From Candidatus Thiodiazotropha sp. (ex Epidulcina cf. delphinae) (GTDB taxonomy: Bacteria; Pseudomonadota; Gammaproteobacteria; Chromatiales; Chromatiaceae): a DNA stretch of 64,000 bases. A model generated the notes under the pieces. That model did not search any database, was not told the origin of the DNA, and was given only the letters and a program-made list of their open reading frames with translations. The stretch lies in the NCBI GenBank assembly GCA_025656455.1, contig JAHXHS010000013.1, positions 1-64,000 of the forward strand, read 5' to 3'. Shown here in pieces: positions 22,808 through 32,264 of the stretch. Every line of letters starts with the position of its first letter. Position 1 is the stretch's first letter. Position numbers and translations under genes: made by a program.

Positions 22808-23593
22808 TCATGCCGGTTGCCTTGCCAACTGACTCAACCCAAACAGCAAAGCAGCCGCCACCACCACGGAAGGCCCGGCCGGTGTATCCCAATGCCATGA
22901 TCCGGCCAGACCCAGCACCACCGCCAATGCCCCCATGCCGGCAGCCACCACCGCCATCTGCTCCGGTGTGCGGCTGAAGCGCCGCGCCGCGGCGGCGGGG
23001 ATGATCATCATCGAGGTGATGAGCAGCATGCCGACGATCTTCATCGAGACCGCGATCACCAAGGCGATGAGCAGCATGAAAGACAGGCGCATGGCGCCGA
23101 CCGGTACGCCCTCTACTTGGGCCAACTCTTCGTGGACCGTCAATGAAAGCAAGGGATGCCAGATCAGCACCAGCACCAGCAGCGCCAGCAGTCCGCCGCC
23201 CCAGACCCAGAGCAGGTCGGTGGCCGTCACGGCGAGGATGTCGCCGAACAGATAGCCCATCAGATCGACCCGCACCGAGGTTTGAAACGCCATCACCACC
23301 AACCCCAGCGAGAGCGCGCTGTGCGCCAGGATGCCGAGCTGGGTATCGCTGGATAGCTGGCGGTTTCTGCTCATCCCCACCAGCAGCAGCGCCAGAACGA
23401 TACCGAGTAGCACCACCGAGAGATTGAGGTTTATGCCGAGCAGGAAACCCAGGGCCACGCCGAGTAGGGCGGAATGGGCCAGGGTGTCGCCGAAATAGGC
23501 CATCCGCCGCCAGACCACGAATACCCCCAGGGGTCCTGCCACCAGGGCGACCCCCAGTCCGGCTGCCAAGGCGCGCAGCAGAAAATCATCCAT
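22808..23593 (-). CDS. znuB: Zinc ABC transporter permease ZnuB
   Basis: The ATG at 23593 ([21 protein letters not shown]) is chosen over an upstream Met because it overlaps the znuC end by eight bases, as expected for coupled genes. The 261-residue protein is almost wholly hydrophobic with about eight helices, and it carries family motifs [17 protein letters not shown] and [18 protein letters not shown]. It forms the membrane channel for Zn2+ entry together with ZnuC and ZnuA. It is the last gene of znuA-zur-znuC-znuB. No clear terminator was seen after its stop. Confidence 0.9.
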   Translation of the reverse strand: MDDFLLRALAAGLGVALVAGPLGVFVVWRRMAYFGDTLAHSALLGVALGFLLGINLNLSVVLLGIVLALLLVGMSRNRQLSSDTQLGILAHSALSLGLVVMAFQTSVRVDLMGYLFGDILAVTATDLLWVWGGGLLALLVLVLIWHPLLSLTVHEELAQVEGVPVGAMRLSFMLLIALVIAVSMKIVGMLLITSMMIIPAAAARRFSRTPEQMAVVAAGMGALAVVLGLAGSWHWDTPAGPSVVVAAALLFGLSQLARQPA

Positions 23594-24356
23594 GATGATG
23601 CTCCTTTTGCGGTGGCTTGATATCGCCGTGGATGTCATGGGTATGATCGTGGTGGTGGGTATAGAGCGCCAGCTTGGCACTTTCCGGCGAGCCGAAAAGC
23701 TCCAGGTAGGCTGGATGCCGGCTAACGCTCTCCGGGTGGCCGGAGCAGCAGACGTGGCGATTCAGGCAGAGCACCTGATCGGTGGTCGCCATCACCAGAT
23801 GAAGATCGTGGGAGATCATCAATACACCGCAGCCGAGCTGGTCGCGGATTCGGGTGATCAGGGCATACAGGGCGGCCTGACCGGTGATATCGACCCCCTG
23901 CACCGGCTCGTCGAGGACCAGCAGATCGGGTTTTCGCAACAGTGCCCGGGCCAGCAGCACGCGCTGGTGCTCGCCGCCGGAGAGTCGCTGCATCGGGTTG
24001 TCGAGCAGTTGATCGATATCCAGCTCATTGACGATCTTGCGTATTGTTTCGTCATAGCGTCTGGTGCCGAGCGAGAGAAACCGTTTGACGGTCAGCGGCA
24101 TGTTTTCCGACAGGGCGACTCGCTGCGGCATATAGCCGATACGCAATCCCGGCGCCATTTTGATACTGCCGCCGTCTGCCTTGAGCAGACCGAGAATGAC
24201 CCGCACCAGGGTTGTCTTACCCGCCCCGTTGGGGCCGATCAGGGTGACGATTTCCCCTTCCCGCACGGTCAGGTTCACCTGCTCGAGCATTCGCCGTCCC
24301 TGTAAGGTGATGCTGATCGCTTTGGCTTCGATGAGTGGCTTGCCGTTTTCGTTCAT
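23586..24356 (-). CDS. znuC: Zinc ABC transporter ATP-binding protein ZnuC
   Basis: The 256-residue ATPase has Walker [10 protein letters not shown] (near residue 42), signature [15 protein letters not shown], Walker B LLVLDEP and the switch His in MISHD. The C-terminal tail is histidine-rich ([21 protein letters not shown]), common in ZnuC and likely zinc-binding. It overlaps zur by four bases and znuB by eight. Since the second zinc-type locus at 27.6-29.3 kb has no ATPase, this protein could also serve that permease (inference). Confidence 0.93.
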   Translation of the reverse strand: MNENGKPLIEAKAISITLQGRRMLEQVNLTVREGEIVTLIGPNGAGKTTLVRVILGLLKADGGSIKMAPGLRIGYMPQRVALSENMPLTVKRFLSLGTRRYDETIRKIVNELDIDQLLDNPMQRLSGGEHQRVLLARALLRKPDLLVLDEPVQGVDITGQAALYALITRIRDQLGCGVLMISHDLHLVMATTDQVLCLNRHVCCSGHPESVSRHPAYLELFGSPESAKLALYTHHHDHTHDIHGDIKPPQKEHHHG

Positions 24357-24850
24357 GGCGAGCGATGCTTGCAGCGGGCGCAGGTGCCGGCGATTTCGAT
24401 GGTCCGCTTCTCTACTGTGAAACCGAGGCGTTTGGCGTCCTGGGCGATGGCCGATTCTATCTTGGCGTCATCCAGCTCCGCCGCCTGTCCGCAATCCTCG
24501 CAGATGAAAAACTGGGCAGCGTGATCGAGACCCGGATGGTTGCAGCCGACAAAGGCGTTAAGCGAAGTGATGCGATGGATCAGGCCGTGTTCCAGTAGGA
24601 AGTCGAGAGAACGATAGACGGTGGGCGGCGCCGCCTTGCGCCCTTCATGAGTCAACTGTTCCAATAGGTGGTAGGCGCCCACGGGTTGATGATTGGCCCA
24701 GACCAACTCCAATACCCGGCGCCGCAGTGCCGTTAACCGCAGCCCCTGTTGCAGGCAGTACCGCTCCGCCTCCTGCAGGGCGTGGTTGATGCAGGTCCGA
24801 TGGTCATGATCGGCGGCTGGGAACTGCTCCGGTTGTTTGAGAGAACTCAT
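24353..24850 (-). CDS. zur: Zinc uptake regulator Zur (Fur family)
   Basis: The ATG at 24850 follows GGAG at a seven-base gap; an in-frame ATG at 24874 would overlap znuA. The 165-residue protein has the Fur winged helix ([30 protein letters not shown] and [19 protein letters not shown]). It also has the two CxxC structural zinc pairs, ICEDCGQ and CARCKH. Zur represses zinc-uptake genes when Zn2+ is sufficient. It is embedded between znuA and znuC, so it controls its own operon, probably through the AT-rich palindrome at 25853-25872. Confidence 0.9.
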   Translation of the reverse strand: MSSLKQPEQFPAADHDHRTCINHALQEAERYCLQQGLRLTALRRRVLELVWANHQPVGAYHLLEQLTHEGRKAAPPTVYRSLDFLLEHGLIHRITSLNAFVGCNHPGLDHAAQFFICEDCGQAAELDDAKIESAIAQDAKRLGFTVEKRTIEIAGTCARCKHRSP

Positions 24851-24861
24851 CGATAACTCCG

Positions 24862-25809
24862 TTAATTGAGGCATTCCACCAGATTTTTTGCGAGACGCTG
24901 CATCAACATGAAATAGGCCTCGGCCCCTGACGGGAGGTCATTGCCCAACGGGTCAAGCTGTCCGATGCGCGCCTGGGTGCCCTCCACCAGGGTGTGGGCC
25001 AGCTTGGGTTCGAACTGGGGTTCGGTGAAGACGCAGCGGGCATCGAGGCTGAGAATCTTATGGCGAAGTTCATGGATATGGCGGGCGCCGGAGAGTCGCT
25101 CCGGACTGATGCTCACCGAACCCACCGCGTTCAACCGGTAGTGCCGTTCGAAGTAATGATAGGCGTCGTGAAACACGATATAGGGCGTCTCTCTGACGCT
25201 GGCGATCATGGCGGTGAGATCGGTGTCCAGCGCCTGCAGCCGGTTCAACAGGGTTTGACGGTTTTGCCGATATTGATCGCTATGCGCCGGGTCGAGTCGG
25301 ATCAGCGTTTGGGTCAGGTGCTGCACAATCAATTGCGCATTGTCCGGTGACAGCCAGATGTGGCTATCCCAGGATTGTCTACCTGAAGCGGATCCCGCCT
25401 CACCCTCGGGATGGGGGGGCATGTGCCGGTGTGGTTCCCATTCATTGCCAGCGCGTATCGGTAGGCGGGTCAATCCCGGTGTATCCATCAGCGAGATCGC
25501 TTCTGTGTCACGCTTGTGATGGTCAACCAGGCGGGAGAGCGATGGCTCTAGCCCGGCCCCAATCCAGACGATCAGATCCGCCTCATTCAGCGCGCGCGCG
25601 TTGGAGGGCCTGAGGCTGAGATTGTGGGGGGACTGATTGCTGTCGATCAGGAGTTCGGGTTCAGCCAGGTTGCGCATCAGTCCGGCAACCAGTGAGTGAA
25701 TCGGTTTGATGCTGACAACGGTCTTAGGTTCGGCATTGATTAAGGTGCTGAACAGGCCCAGTGCCAACAGGCAGAGCCAATGAGTGAGAAATGGTTTTCC
25801 CTTGATCAT
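24862..25809 (-). CDS. znuA: Zinc-binding periplasmic protein ZnuA
   Basis: The 315-residue precursor has a signal peptide (HWLCLLALGLFSTLINAEP) and a cluster A-1 binding-protein fold. Metal-ligand histidines appear in IKPIHSLVAG, the SHIWLSPDNA strand and the FHDAYHYFERHY helix. Between them is a short charged loop, HRHMPPHPEGE, a reduced version of the His/Asp-rich ZnuA loop. It delivers Zn2+ to ZnuBC. It is the first gene of the operon and is transcribed leftward from a region shared with the divergent beta-barrel/binding-protein locus. Confidence 0.9.
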   Translation of the reverse strand: MIKGKPFLTHWLCLLALGLFSTLINAEPKTVVSIKPIHSLVAGLMRNLAEPELLIDSNQSPHNLSLRPSNARALNEADLIVWIGAGLEPSLSRLVDHHKRDTEAISLMDTPGLTRLPIRAGNEWEPHRHMPPHPEGEAGSASGRQSWDSHIWLSPDNAQLIVQHLTQTLIRLDPAHSDQYRQNRQTLLNRLQALDTDLTAMIASVRETPYIVFHDAYHYFERHYRLNAVGSVSISPERLSGARHIHELRHKILSLDARCVFTEPQFEPKLAHTLVEGTQARIGQLDPLGNDLPSGAEAYFMLMQRLAKNLVECLN

Positions 25810-25852
25810 GTCAATTGCAGGGGATCGCTTGAGAGAATAGTTACTGAATGTT

Positions 25853-25872
25853 ATGTTATATTATAATAGTAT
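25853..25872. promoter_or_regulatory. Probable Zur box between znuA and the divergent zinc locus
   Basis: The sequence ATGTTATATTATAATAGTAT holds TGTTATA-T-TATAATA, a near-perfect 7-1-7 palindrome (one mismatch) that resembles the Zur consensus TGTTATA-N-TATAACA. It starts 44 bases before the znuA start. It could repress znuA leftward and the rightward genes from 26079 on. Confidence 0.65.
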
Positions 25873-26078
25873 CGTGAATCGTGACAGAGCCTGTTGGATT
25901 TCACCATGTTATCCGTTTATCCGGTCCGCCTGGTGAGAAATGCGGGCTAGGGGTACTGCCCAGTTTCCTGGCAGTCAATCCAGGATTGGAAACGAAAAGA
26001 CCGCAAATGGACGCCAGTCAACGCCAATACAGCACGCCCATACACTGCCTGCTATCCACTCGATCAGGGAAGGGGCCA

Positions 26079-26345
26079 ATGAAAAAAGCGCAGTTTACCC
26101 TGTTGGTTCTCTTACTGCTTGTTTCGCAAGGGTTTTGGCTTGATCATTGCTATTACGAACATGATCAGGGTGAAGTTTGTGAAGTCTGCCTGACGGCACA
26201 CTCCCAGGATCACACGCTTGCACCCGCCCTTCTCTCTCTCTCGATCAATCAGACTCTCTCTGGCGTCCAAGCGGTTCCGTCAGCGGGGTTGGTCGGACTC
26301 ACCACGGGTCATTGCCTCATTCGTGCGCCTCCCTCCACCTCCTAA
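26079..26345 (+). CDS. Small exported Cys/His-containing protein of the zinc locus
   Basis: The ATG at 26079 (MKKAQFTLLVLLLLVSQGF) begins a signal peptide; the longer upstream frame is unsupported. The 88-residue product has a metal-site-like cluster CYYEHDQGEVCEVCLTAHSQDH at about residues 23-45 and no other motif. Similar short proteins with a CxxC plus His cluster occur beside zinc transporters, but I cannot name the family. It lies between the Zur box and the beta-barrel gene, in the same direction, and is probably zinc-repressed. Confidence 0.6.
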   Translation: MKKAQFTLLVLLLLVSQGFWLDHCYYEHDQGEVCEVCLTAHSQDHTLAPALLSLSINQTLSGVQAVPSAGLVGLTTGHCLIRAPPSTS

Positions 26346-26422
26346 GCACAGATCAACTCAATCATTGTTTCCATTTGACGGTGCGAGATATTGCATCGTC
26401 CTGTGTTATCCGGAGAACCTGC

Positions 26423-27631
26423 ATGTATTTTCGTATTTCAATAGCCACAGCGCTGTCGCTGGTATTGGGTTCCGCGACGGCCGTTGCCGCAAAAGGGGAG
26501 GGTTTCAATCCCGCAATCAGCCTGATCCTGGACGGCCGCTTCAATGCCTACGACAACGAGACCGATTACGAACTGCCCGGCTTCATGCTGGGCGGTGAAG
26601 CGGGTCGCGGCGAAGAGGGGTTCCATCTCGGCCACAACGAATTGGTCATCAGCGCCAACGTCGATGACCTGTTCTACGGCAAGATGACCGCCGTCGTCGC
26701 CGATCATGAAGGTGAAACGGAGGTGGAACTGGAGGAGGCTTTTATCGAGACATTGGCCTTGGGTAGCGGCCTGACCGTCAAGGGTGGACGTTTCTTTTCC
26801 GCCATCGGTTATTTGAATCAGCAGCATCCCCATAGCTGGGATTTTGCCGATGCACCGCTGATCTACCGGGGACTCTTTGGCGATCAGTTGCGCGATGACG
26901 GTCTGCAGGTCAGTTGGGTCGCTGCCACTGAAACCTATCTGAAGTTGGGGGGCGAGATAACCCGCGGCGAACGTTTTCCTGCCGGTGGCGCCAGCCGTGG
27001 CGGTAAAGGCGCCGGCAGTCTGTTCGTCAAAATCGGCGGCGATATCGGCGCCAGCCAGGCATGGCAGATCGGTTTTTCGCATTGGCAGGCCGATATCGAA
27101 GACCGGACTTCGGCAGGGCACCATCATGACAGTGGTGCGGCTGAGGTCCCGGCCTACAGTGGCGACAGCCGGATCAGCGGCATCGATTTCGTCTGGAAAT
27201 GGGCGCCGGACGGCAACGCCGGTGAACGCAGCCTGAAACTTCAGGCCGAGTATTTTATCCGCGATGAAGCGGGAAGGGTGATCATGGACGATGGTTCAGA
27301 CACGCCGGAATCGACCACCTATGACGGTGAGCAGAAGGGATGGTATCTGCAAACGGTCTATCAGTTCATACCTCGCTGGCGTGTCGGCTTGCGCTACGAC
27401 CGACTCGATTCGGACAACCGGGGATCAGATGGGGCTGTATTGAGTGAAGCGGGGCTCGACAATGAGGGCCATACGCCGGAGCGGGTGACTCTGATGGGTG
27501 ACTACGCCCATAGTGAGTACAGCCGGCTGCGCTTGCAATACGCCAAGGATGACTCCTATGAGGAGGCAGACAACATTCTCACGCTGCAATACATCATGAG
27601 CCTTGGGTCTCATGGCGCCCACCGGTTTTAG
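26423..27631 (+). CDS. Putative outer-membrane beta-barrel protein of the zinc locus
   Basis: The ATG at 26423 starts a signal peptide (MYFRISIATALSLVLGSATAVAA). The 402-residue protein has alternating amphipathic strands: GGRFFSAIGYLNQQHPHSWDF, YLKLGGEITRGERF, QIGFSHWQADIED, WYLQTVYQFIPRWRVGLRYDR, YSRLRLQYAKDD. It ends in an aromatic residue (GAHRF), as most outer-membrane proteins do. It looks like a porin-like channel rather than a TonB receptor (no plug domain). It lies 11 bases before a metal-binding protein gene and downstream of a probable Zur box, so a zinc-passage role is inferred. Confidence 0.7.
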   Translation: MYFRISIATALSLVLGSATAVAAKGEGFNPAISLILDGRFNAYDNETDYELPGFMLGGEAGRGEEGFHLGHNELVISANVDDLFYGKMTAVVADHEGETEVELEEAFIETLALGSGLTVKGGRFFSAIGYLNQQHPHSWDFADAPLIYRGLFGDQLRDDGLQVSWVAATETYLKLGGEITRGERFPAGGASRGGKGAGSLFVKIGGDIGASQAWQIGFSHWQADIEDRTSAGHHHDSGAAEVPAYSGDSRISGIDFVWKWAPDGNAGERSLKLQAEYFIRDEAGRVIMDDGSDTPESTTYDGEQKGWYLQTVYQFIPRWRVGLRYDRLDSDNRGSDGAVLSEAGLDNEGHTPERVTLMGDYAHSEYSRLRLQYAKDDSYEEADNILTLQYIMSLGSHGAHRF

Positions 27632-27642
27632 GAGTCTGCCCG

Positions 27643-28548
27643 ATGAAGCGTACACGCTGTTTGGTTTTGCTTGTTATGGGCTTGGGATTGTCCCAGGCAT
27701 CTAGCGCAAGGCTCAACGTCTTTGCCTGTGAACCGGAATGGGCGTCATTGGCGAAGGCGTTGGGCGGTGAGCTGATAGCAGCCACTTCCGCGACCACCGC
27801 CCGTCAGGACCCGCACCGTATCGAGGCGCGCCCCAGTCTGATCGCCAAAGTGCGGCGCGCCGACCTGTTGGTCTGCAACGGCGCGGAATTGGAGATCGGC
27901 TGGCTGCCGATGCTGCAACGTCAGGCGGGCAATCGAAAGGTTCTGCCTGGACAGGCAGGTTATTTCGAGGCGGCGGAACAGGTTGAACGCCTGGGAATCC
28001 CGGAAAAGGTGGATCGATCCATGGGAGATGTCCACGCCTCAGGTAATCCTCATGTTCATCTCGATCCCCGCAGGGTATTGAAGATTGCATCGGCACTGAG
28101 TGAGCGCTTGATGTCACTCGATCCATCGAATACCGGGCACTACCGCTCCCGGCTTGATGATTTTACGCATCATTGGCAGCAGGCGCTGGAGCGGTGGCAA
28201 CGGATTGCTGAACCGCTCAAGGGCGCGAGGGTGGTGGTGTATCATCAGGATTGGGACTATCTGTTCGATTGGTTGCAGATCGTCAAGGCGGGTTCCCTGG
28301 AGCCGAAACCGGGTCTGCCGGCCACAGCAGGGCATCTCGCCAAACTGAGACAAAGCCTGATGGAAGAGCCGGCCAGCGCCATTGTCTACACCCGCTACCA
28401 GAATCCCAAGGCAGCCCAACGGCTATCACAACTCACCGGCATAGCGGCACTGGAGCTTCCCTACACCGTGGGTGGTGGGGAGGGGGTGACCGATCTGTTC
28501 AGCCTCTTCGATGAAACCCTGAAGCGTCTTCTTCAGGTGGTGCCGTGA
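27643..28548 (+). CDS. Second metal-binding ABC transporter periplasmic protein
   Basis: The 301-residue precursor has a signal (TRCLVLLVMGLGLSQASSA) and a cluster A-1 fold. It contains FACEPEWASLAKALGG, QDPHRIEARPSLI, NPHVHLDPRRVLKIA and VVYHQDWDYLFDWL; these supply the three His ligands and an acidic one. The His-rich loop of ZnuA is absent, so it is a low-loop paralogue, like those used for Zn2+ or Mn2+. It overlaps the permease gene by four bases. Its locus has no ATPase gene. The upstream gene encodes a beta-barrel protein. Confidence 0.85.
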   Translation: MKRTRCLVLLVMGLGLSQASSARLNVFACEPEWASLAKALGGELIAATSATTARQDPHRIEARPSLIAKVRRADLLVCNGAELEIGWLPMLQRQAGNRKVLPGQAGYFEAAEQVERLGIPEKVDRSMGDVHASGNPHVHLDPRRVLKIASALSERLMSLDPSNTGHYRSRLDDFTHHWQQALERWQRIAEPLKGARVVVYHQDWDYLFDWLQIVKAGSLEPKPGLPATAGHLAKLRQSLMEEPASAIVYTRYQNPKAAQRLSQLTGIAALELPYTVGGGEGVTDLFSLFDETLKRLLQVVP

Positions 28549-29330
28549 ACTGGCAGGCGCTTGACCTCAGTATACTGGGCCCCGCCTTTCTGGCCGGCCT
28601 GGTGGTGGCATCCACGCATGTCCCGTTAGGACGGCATGTCTTGAAACGAGGGATCATATTCCTTGACTTGGCAGTAGCGCAGACGGCCGGCACGGGTTTG
28701 GTTGCTGCCCATGGCTTTCATTGGGATCCTGGCGGCTGGCAGGTGCAGCTGATTGCCGTTACTGCGGCTATCATCGCTGCAGTAGTGCTCCACCTGACCG
28801 AGAAGCGCTGGGCCGAGATTCAGGAGGCATTGATCGGTAGCCTGTTCGTCCTCGCCTCAAGCGGCAGCATATTGCTTTTGGCCGCCAACCCGCATGGAGG
28901 GGAGCGCCTGAAGGAGCTGCTGGTCGGCCAAATACTCTGGGTCAGTTATCAACAGATCATACCGGTGGCTCTACTCTACCTGGCTATCCTTGCTTTATGG
29001 TTCGTTTTCCGTCACAGGCAATCATCACTGCTCTTCTACCTGTTGTTTGCCGTTTCCATCACCGCCTCCGTGCAGTTGGTGGGGGTCTATCTGGTCTTCG
29101 CAACCCTCATCCTGCCAGCCTTGTCGCTGCGGCATCAGGAAAGGAGGGCCAATAGGATAGGTTATTTGATTGCAGCGATGGGTTATGGCTTGGGATTGGT
29201 GTTTGCCGCACTCCTCGATCTGCCCGCTGGTGCGGTGGTTGTCTATACCTTGGCGATTTTATCCCTATTGGGTGGTTGGCTGATGCGGCACAAGCCCGCA
29301 AAGAGAGCTATGAGTCAGGCAACGCGGTAG
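28545..29330 (+). CDS. Second metal ABC transporter permease
   Basis: The 261-residue hydrophobic protein is a ZnuB/MntB-type (ABC-3) permease. It has about eight helices, with RGIIFLDLAVAQTAGTGL in place of the usual GD.L.HS motif. Later it has SVQLVGVYLVFATLILPALS, matching the conserved region of the family. It works with the preceding binding protein, but no ATP-binding gene follows: the next gene is convergent. An ATPase must be borrowed, for example ZnuC, or encoded elsewhere. Confidence 0.85.
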   Translation: MNWQALDLSILGPAFLAGLVVASTHVPLGRHVLKRGIIFLDLAVAQTAGTGLVAAHGFHWDPGGWQVQLIAVTAAIIAAVVLHLTEKRWAEIQEALIGSLFVLASSGSILLLAANPHGGERLKELLVGQILWVSYQQIIPVALLYLAILALWFVFRHRQSSLLFYLLFAVSITASVQLVGVYLVFATLILPALSLRHQERRANRIGYLIAAMGYGLGLVFAALLDLPAGAVVVYTLAILSLLGGWLMRHKPAKRAMSQATR

Positions 29331-29338
29331 GGCTGCAT

Positions 29339-29779
29339 CTATTTCCCCAACAGTTCCTCCAGGATATCCATCGCAGCCGCCACATAGCCGGGACAGCGGG
29401 TTTTAAAAAGCTGATTCTGCTGCGCTTGTTGGTAGTCGTCCGGACGGCTCAGGTCACAGCCCAGCAGTGCTTTGCAATCGGTGGCGCCGCATTCAGCCCG
29501 AAATCTGGCTGTGAGTTCAGCCACCAGCCTATAAGTTTCTTCCTTGGCAGCGCTGTCCAAGGATGTGGACGGCCCCTTCGCCAGTCCGAGGGTCATCACC
29601 GCGCCGGTCAGCGCGCCACAGGTCTTCCCCTGGCGGCCCATGCCGCCGCCGAAACCGGTGGCCAGCCTGATCGCCTGCTCCCGCGCCAGGCCATGCTCTT
29701 CACAATAGGCGGCCAGCACCGCCTGGGAACAGGAGTGGCCGTCGCAGAAGTCCGCCACGGCGTTGTCTCTTTTTTGCAT
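29339..29779 (-). CDS. C_GCAxxG_C_C family redox-type protein
   Basis: The 146-residue protein shows the family's conserved cysteine pattern: GHSCSQAVLAAY, then GFGGGMGRQGKTCGALTGAVM, then ATDCKALLGCDLS and TRCPGYVAAAMD. Members are small proteins of unknown precise function, often found near transporters or redox enzymes, and possibly binding a metal cluster. Here it converges on the second zinc permease, with eight bases between the stops. The four Cys positions support a metal-binding or redox role but nothing more precise. Confidence 0.8.
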   Translation of the reverse strand: MQKRDNAVADFCDGHSCSQAVLAAYCEEHGLAREQAIRLATGFGGGMGRQGKTCGALTGAVMTLGLAKGPSTSLDSAAKEETYRLVAELTARFRAECGATDCKALLGCDLSRPDDYQQAQQNQLFKTRCPGYVAAAMDILEELLGK

Positions 29780-30204
29780 GATTCGTCTCGGTTTCCCGTA
29801 TTGTCGATCAGATATGGCTGCTGACGCTATATTACTCTTTATAAGACGATTTTGTCGGGCTCAGCGAGCCGGGAAGCGGTTGCCTGCGGTGTTGTGTCTC
29901 TTGATAGGGGCTTGTCGCGCGGCCCAGCCGCACCATAAGGGATCGGGTGAAACAGAAAGATGATCCATGTCGTGGTGTATTGCCTGAACGGAACATGGAT
30001 CAATCCGGTATAGCGTTAGTATGACTGAGTCTACGCAGTTGGGATGATTGTTTTGACTTGTCGAATGAGACTGTATTAGACTTCGACTGCATCTGGCACT
30101 GCTCGATAACCTATTGATTTCATGACAACAAACCAATGCATGAATGAGTGCGGTAGTGTCTATTTGTCCGATCTGTCCATTTAGACCGACACATAAATCA
30201 TAGG

Positions 30205-30230
30205 GCCGGCACCCAAGGCGCCGGCTTTTT
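30205..30230 (+). terminator. Terminator or attenuator hairpin upstream of thrS
   Basis: GCCGGC (30205-30210) pairs with GCCGGC (30220-30225), followed by TTTTT and then AATTTT. Its place 50 bases before thrS, reading toward the gene, suggests either the end of an upstream transcript or an attenuator. Confidence 0.65.
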
Positions 30231-30239
30231 AATTTTCAA

Positions 30240-30260
30240 GTGGCCTCTCGTATGGGCCAC
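30240..30260 (+). promoter_or_regulatory. Hairpin in the thrS leader, just before the ribosome-binding site
   Basis: GTGGCC (30240-30245) pairs with GGCCAC (30255-30260) with a nine-base loop. It ends 20 bases before the ATG. In Escherichia coli, ThrS binds tRNA-like hairpins in its own leader to repress translation; a comparable role here is a guess. Confidence 0.4.
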
Positions 30261-30280
30261 CACTGATGAGGAAGTAAAAC

Positions 30281-32197
30281 ATGCCTGTTATTTCTCTCCC
30301 CGATGGTTCCCAGCGTGCTTTCGATAAGCCGGTATCTGTCTATGATATTGCCGCCGATATCGGTCCCGGGCTCGCCAAGGCCGCCATGGCCGGCCGTGTC
30401 AACGGGCGTCTGGTAGATACTTCGTATCTTATTAAGGAAGATTGCGAAGTCGCCATCGTCACCAGCCGGGACGAAGAGGCGCTGGAGCTGTTGCGCCACG
30501 ATGCCGCCCATGTGATGGCGCAGGCGGTGCAGGAGCTCTATCCTGGCACCCAGGTAACCATCGGACCGGCCATCAAGGATGGCTTCTACTACGACTTTGC
30601 CCGGGATGAGGCCTTCACCCCGGATGATCTGAAGAAGATCGAGCAGCGCATGCATGAGATCGTCAAGCGCAACCTGCCCCTGCAACGGGAGATCTGGGAC
30701 AGGGAAGCGGCGATGCAGACCTTCGAGTCGATTGGCGAGCGCTACAAGGTCGAGATCATCCGGGAGTTCATCCCGGAAGGCGAGGAGGTTTCTGTCTATC
30801 GTCAGGGTGACTGGTTCGATGTCTGCCGCGGCCCCCATCTGCCCAGCACCGGGATGCTGGGCAAGGGCTTCAAATTGATGAAGGTGGCGGGGGCTTATTG
30901 GCGCGGTGACTCGGACAACGAGATGCTGCAGCGCATTTACGGCACGGCCTGGCGCGACAAAAAGGAGCTGAAGGCCTATCTGCACCGCCTGGAAGAGGCG
31001 GAGAAGCGGGATCACCGCAAGATCGGCAAGGCCCAGGATCTGTTCCATACCCAGGAAGAGGCGCCGGGGATGCCCTTTTGGCACGACAAAGGCTGGCGGA
31101 TCTATCTGACCATCCAGCAATATATTCGTGACAAGCTGAAGGATCACGGCTATCAGGAGGTGCATACCCCTCAGGTGATCGACCGCAGCCTGTGGGAGAA
31201 ATCGGGCCACTGGGACAAGTTCCGCGACGACATCTTCGTCACCGAGACGGATGACCGGGTGTATGCCATCAAACCGATGAACTGTCCGGCGCATATTCAG
31301 ATCTACAACCACGGCCTCAAGAGCTACCGGGATCTGCCCCTGCGCCTGGCGGAGTTCGGCTCCTGTCACCGCAACGAGCCCTCGGGGACCCTGCATGGCC
31401 TGATGCGGGTGCGCAATTTCGTGCAGGACGACGCACACATCTTTTGTAGCGAAGATCAGATCCTCAGCGAGGTGGAGGCCTTTAACACCCTGTTGCTGGA
31501 GGTGTATAAGGATTTCGGCTTTGACGATGTCCTGGTCAAGCTATCGACTCGACCGGAAAAGCGAGTAGGATCAGATGAGGTATGGGATAAAGCTGAGAAA
31601 GCACTCGAAGAAGCGCTGAATCAGCAGGGACTGGACTGGGAGCTACAGCCGGGCGAGGGCGCCTTCTACGGACCGAAAATCGAGTTCTCCCTGCGCGACT
31701 GCCTCAGCCGGATCTGGCAGTTGGGTACGATACAGCTCGATTTCTCCATGCCGGAGCGGCTTGGCGCCACCTATATTGCCGAGGACAACAGTAAACAGGT
31801 GCCGGTGATGCTGCATCGGGCGATACTCGGATCGCTGGAGCGTTTCATCGGCATTCTGATCGAGCACTACGCTGGTGCGCTGCCCCTCTGGCTGGCGCCG
31901 ATTCAGGCAGTTTTGCTGAATATTACCGATCGCCAGGCCGATTATCTGCAGGATTGCCTCAAATCCTTGCGAAATAACGGATTTCGAGTCGAATCGGACT
32001 TGAGAAATGAGAAGATTGGCTTTAAAATCCGCGAGCACACGTTGATGCGCGTGCCCTATTTGCTGGTCATTGGCGACCGGGAGATGGAAGAGGGTACGGT
32101 AGCCGTGCGTACGCGAAAGGGCGAGGATCTTGGCGTTATGCCGATCGGCGCCTTCATCGAGCGTATGCAATCTGAGGTTACACGGCGTGTGAACTGA
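30281..32197 (+). CDS. thrS: Threonine-tRNA ligase
   Basis: The 638-residue enzyme has the N-terminal TGS and editing domains ([36 protein letters not shown] with the HxxxH zinc-like editing motif). The class II catalytic core has the zinc ligands in [10 protein letters not shown] and the motif 2 region [24 protein letters not shown]-terminal anticodon-binding domain follows. It attaches threonine to tRNA-Thr and edits mis-loaded serine. The start at 30281 lies behind GAGGAAG. It heads the thrS-infC-rpmI-rplT-pheS-pheT-ihfA order known from many gammaproteobacteria. Confidence 0.97.
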   Translation: MPVISLPDGSQRAFDKPVSVYDIAADIGPGLAKAAMAGRVNGRLVDTSYLIKEDCEVAIVTSRDEEALELLRHDAAHVMAQAVQELYPGTQVTIGPAIKDGFYYDFARDEAFTPDDLKKIEQRMHEIVKRNLPLQREIWDREAAMQTFESIGERYKVEIIREFIPEGEEVSVYRQGDWFDVCRGPHLPSTGMLGKGFKLMKVAGAYWRGDSDNEMLQRIYGTAWRDKKELKAYLHRLEEAEKRDHRKIGKAQDLFHTQEEAPGMPFWHDKGWRIYLTIQQYIRDKLKDHGYQEVHTPQVIDRSLWEKSGHWDKFRDDIFVTETDDRVYAIKPMNCPAHIQIYNHGLKSYRDLPLRLAEFGSCHRNEPSGTLHGLMRVRNFVQDDAHIFCSEDQILSEVEAFNTLLLEVYKDFGFDDVLVKLSTRPEKRVGSDEVWDKAEKALEEALNQQGLDWELQPGEGAFYGPKIEFSLRDCLSRIWQLGTIQLDFSMPERLGATYIAEDNSKQVPVMLHRAILGSLERFIGILIEHYAGALPLWLAPIQAVLLNITDRQADYLQDCLKSLRNNGFRVESDLRNEKIGFKIREHTLMRVPYLLVIGDREMEEGTVAVRTRKGEDLGVMPIGAFIERMQSEVTRRVN

Positions 32198-32264
32198 GTG
32201 TAAAGCACCGGTCGATCCGGTGCTTTTCTACTTTTCGGGTTTGAACTTTTTGGAGGAACCGGCT

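Larger units (their letters stand above)
29780..30280. other. Leader region of the thrS operon
   Basis: About 500 bp without an accepted gene. A 21-codon frame at 30122-30184 (MTTNQCMNECGSVYLSDLSI) precedes a terminator-like hairpin at 30205-30230, and a second hairpin lies at 30240-30260. This layout could be an attenuator for thrS, but the short frame has no good ribosome-binding site. A longer frame from 29763 overlaps the convergent gene and looks spurious. Confidence 0.4.

Noticed and set aside
22648..22977. Plus-strand frame of 109 residues beginning MSANERELTQMGYLDFVTAD
   Set aside because: Its second half is antisense to znuB and proline-rich, and no ribosome site or domain supports the first half.
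29763..29963. Plus-strand frame of 66 residues overlapping the C_GCAxxG_C_C gene start
   Set aside because: No ribosome-binding site, no signal or domain, and composition typical of antisense GC-rich DNA.
30236..31438. Minus-strand frame of 400 residues across thrS
   Set aside because: Antisense to a clear threonine-tRNA ligase; no domain of its own.
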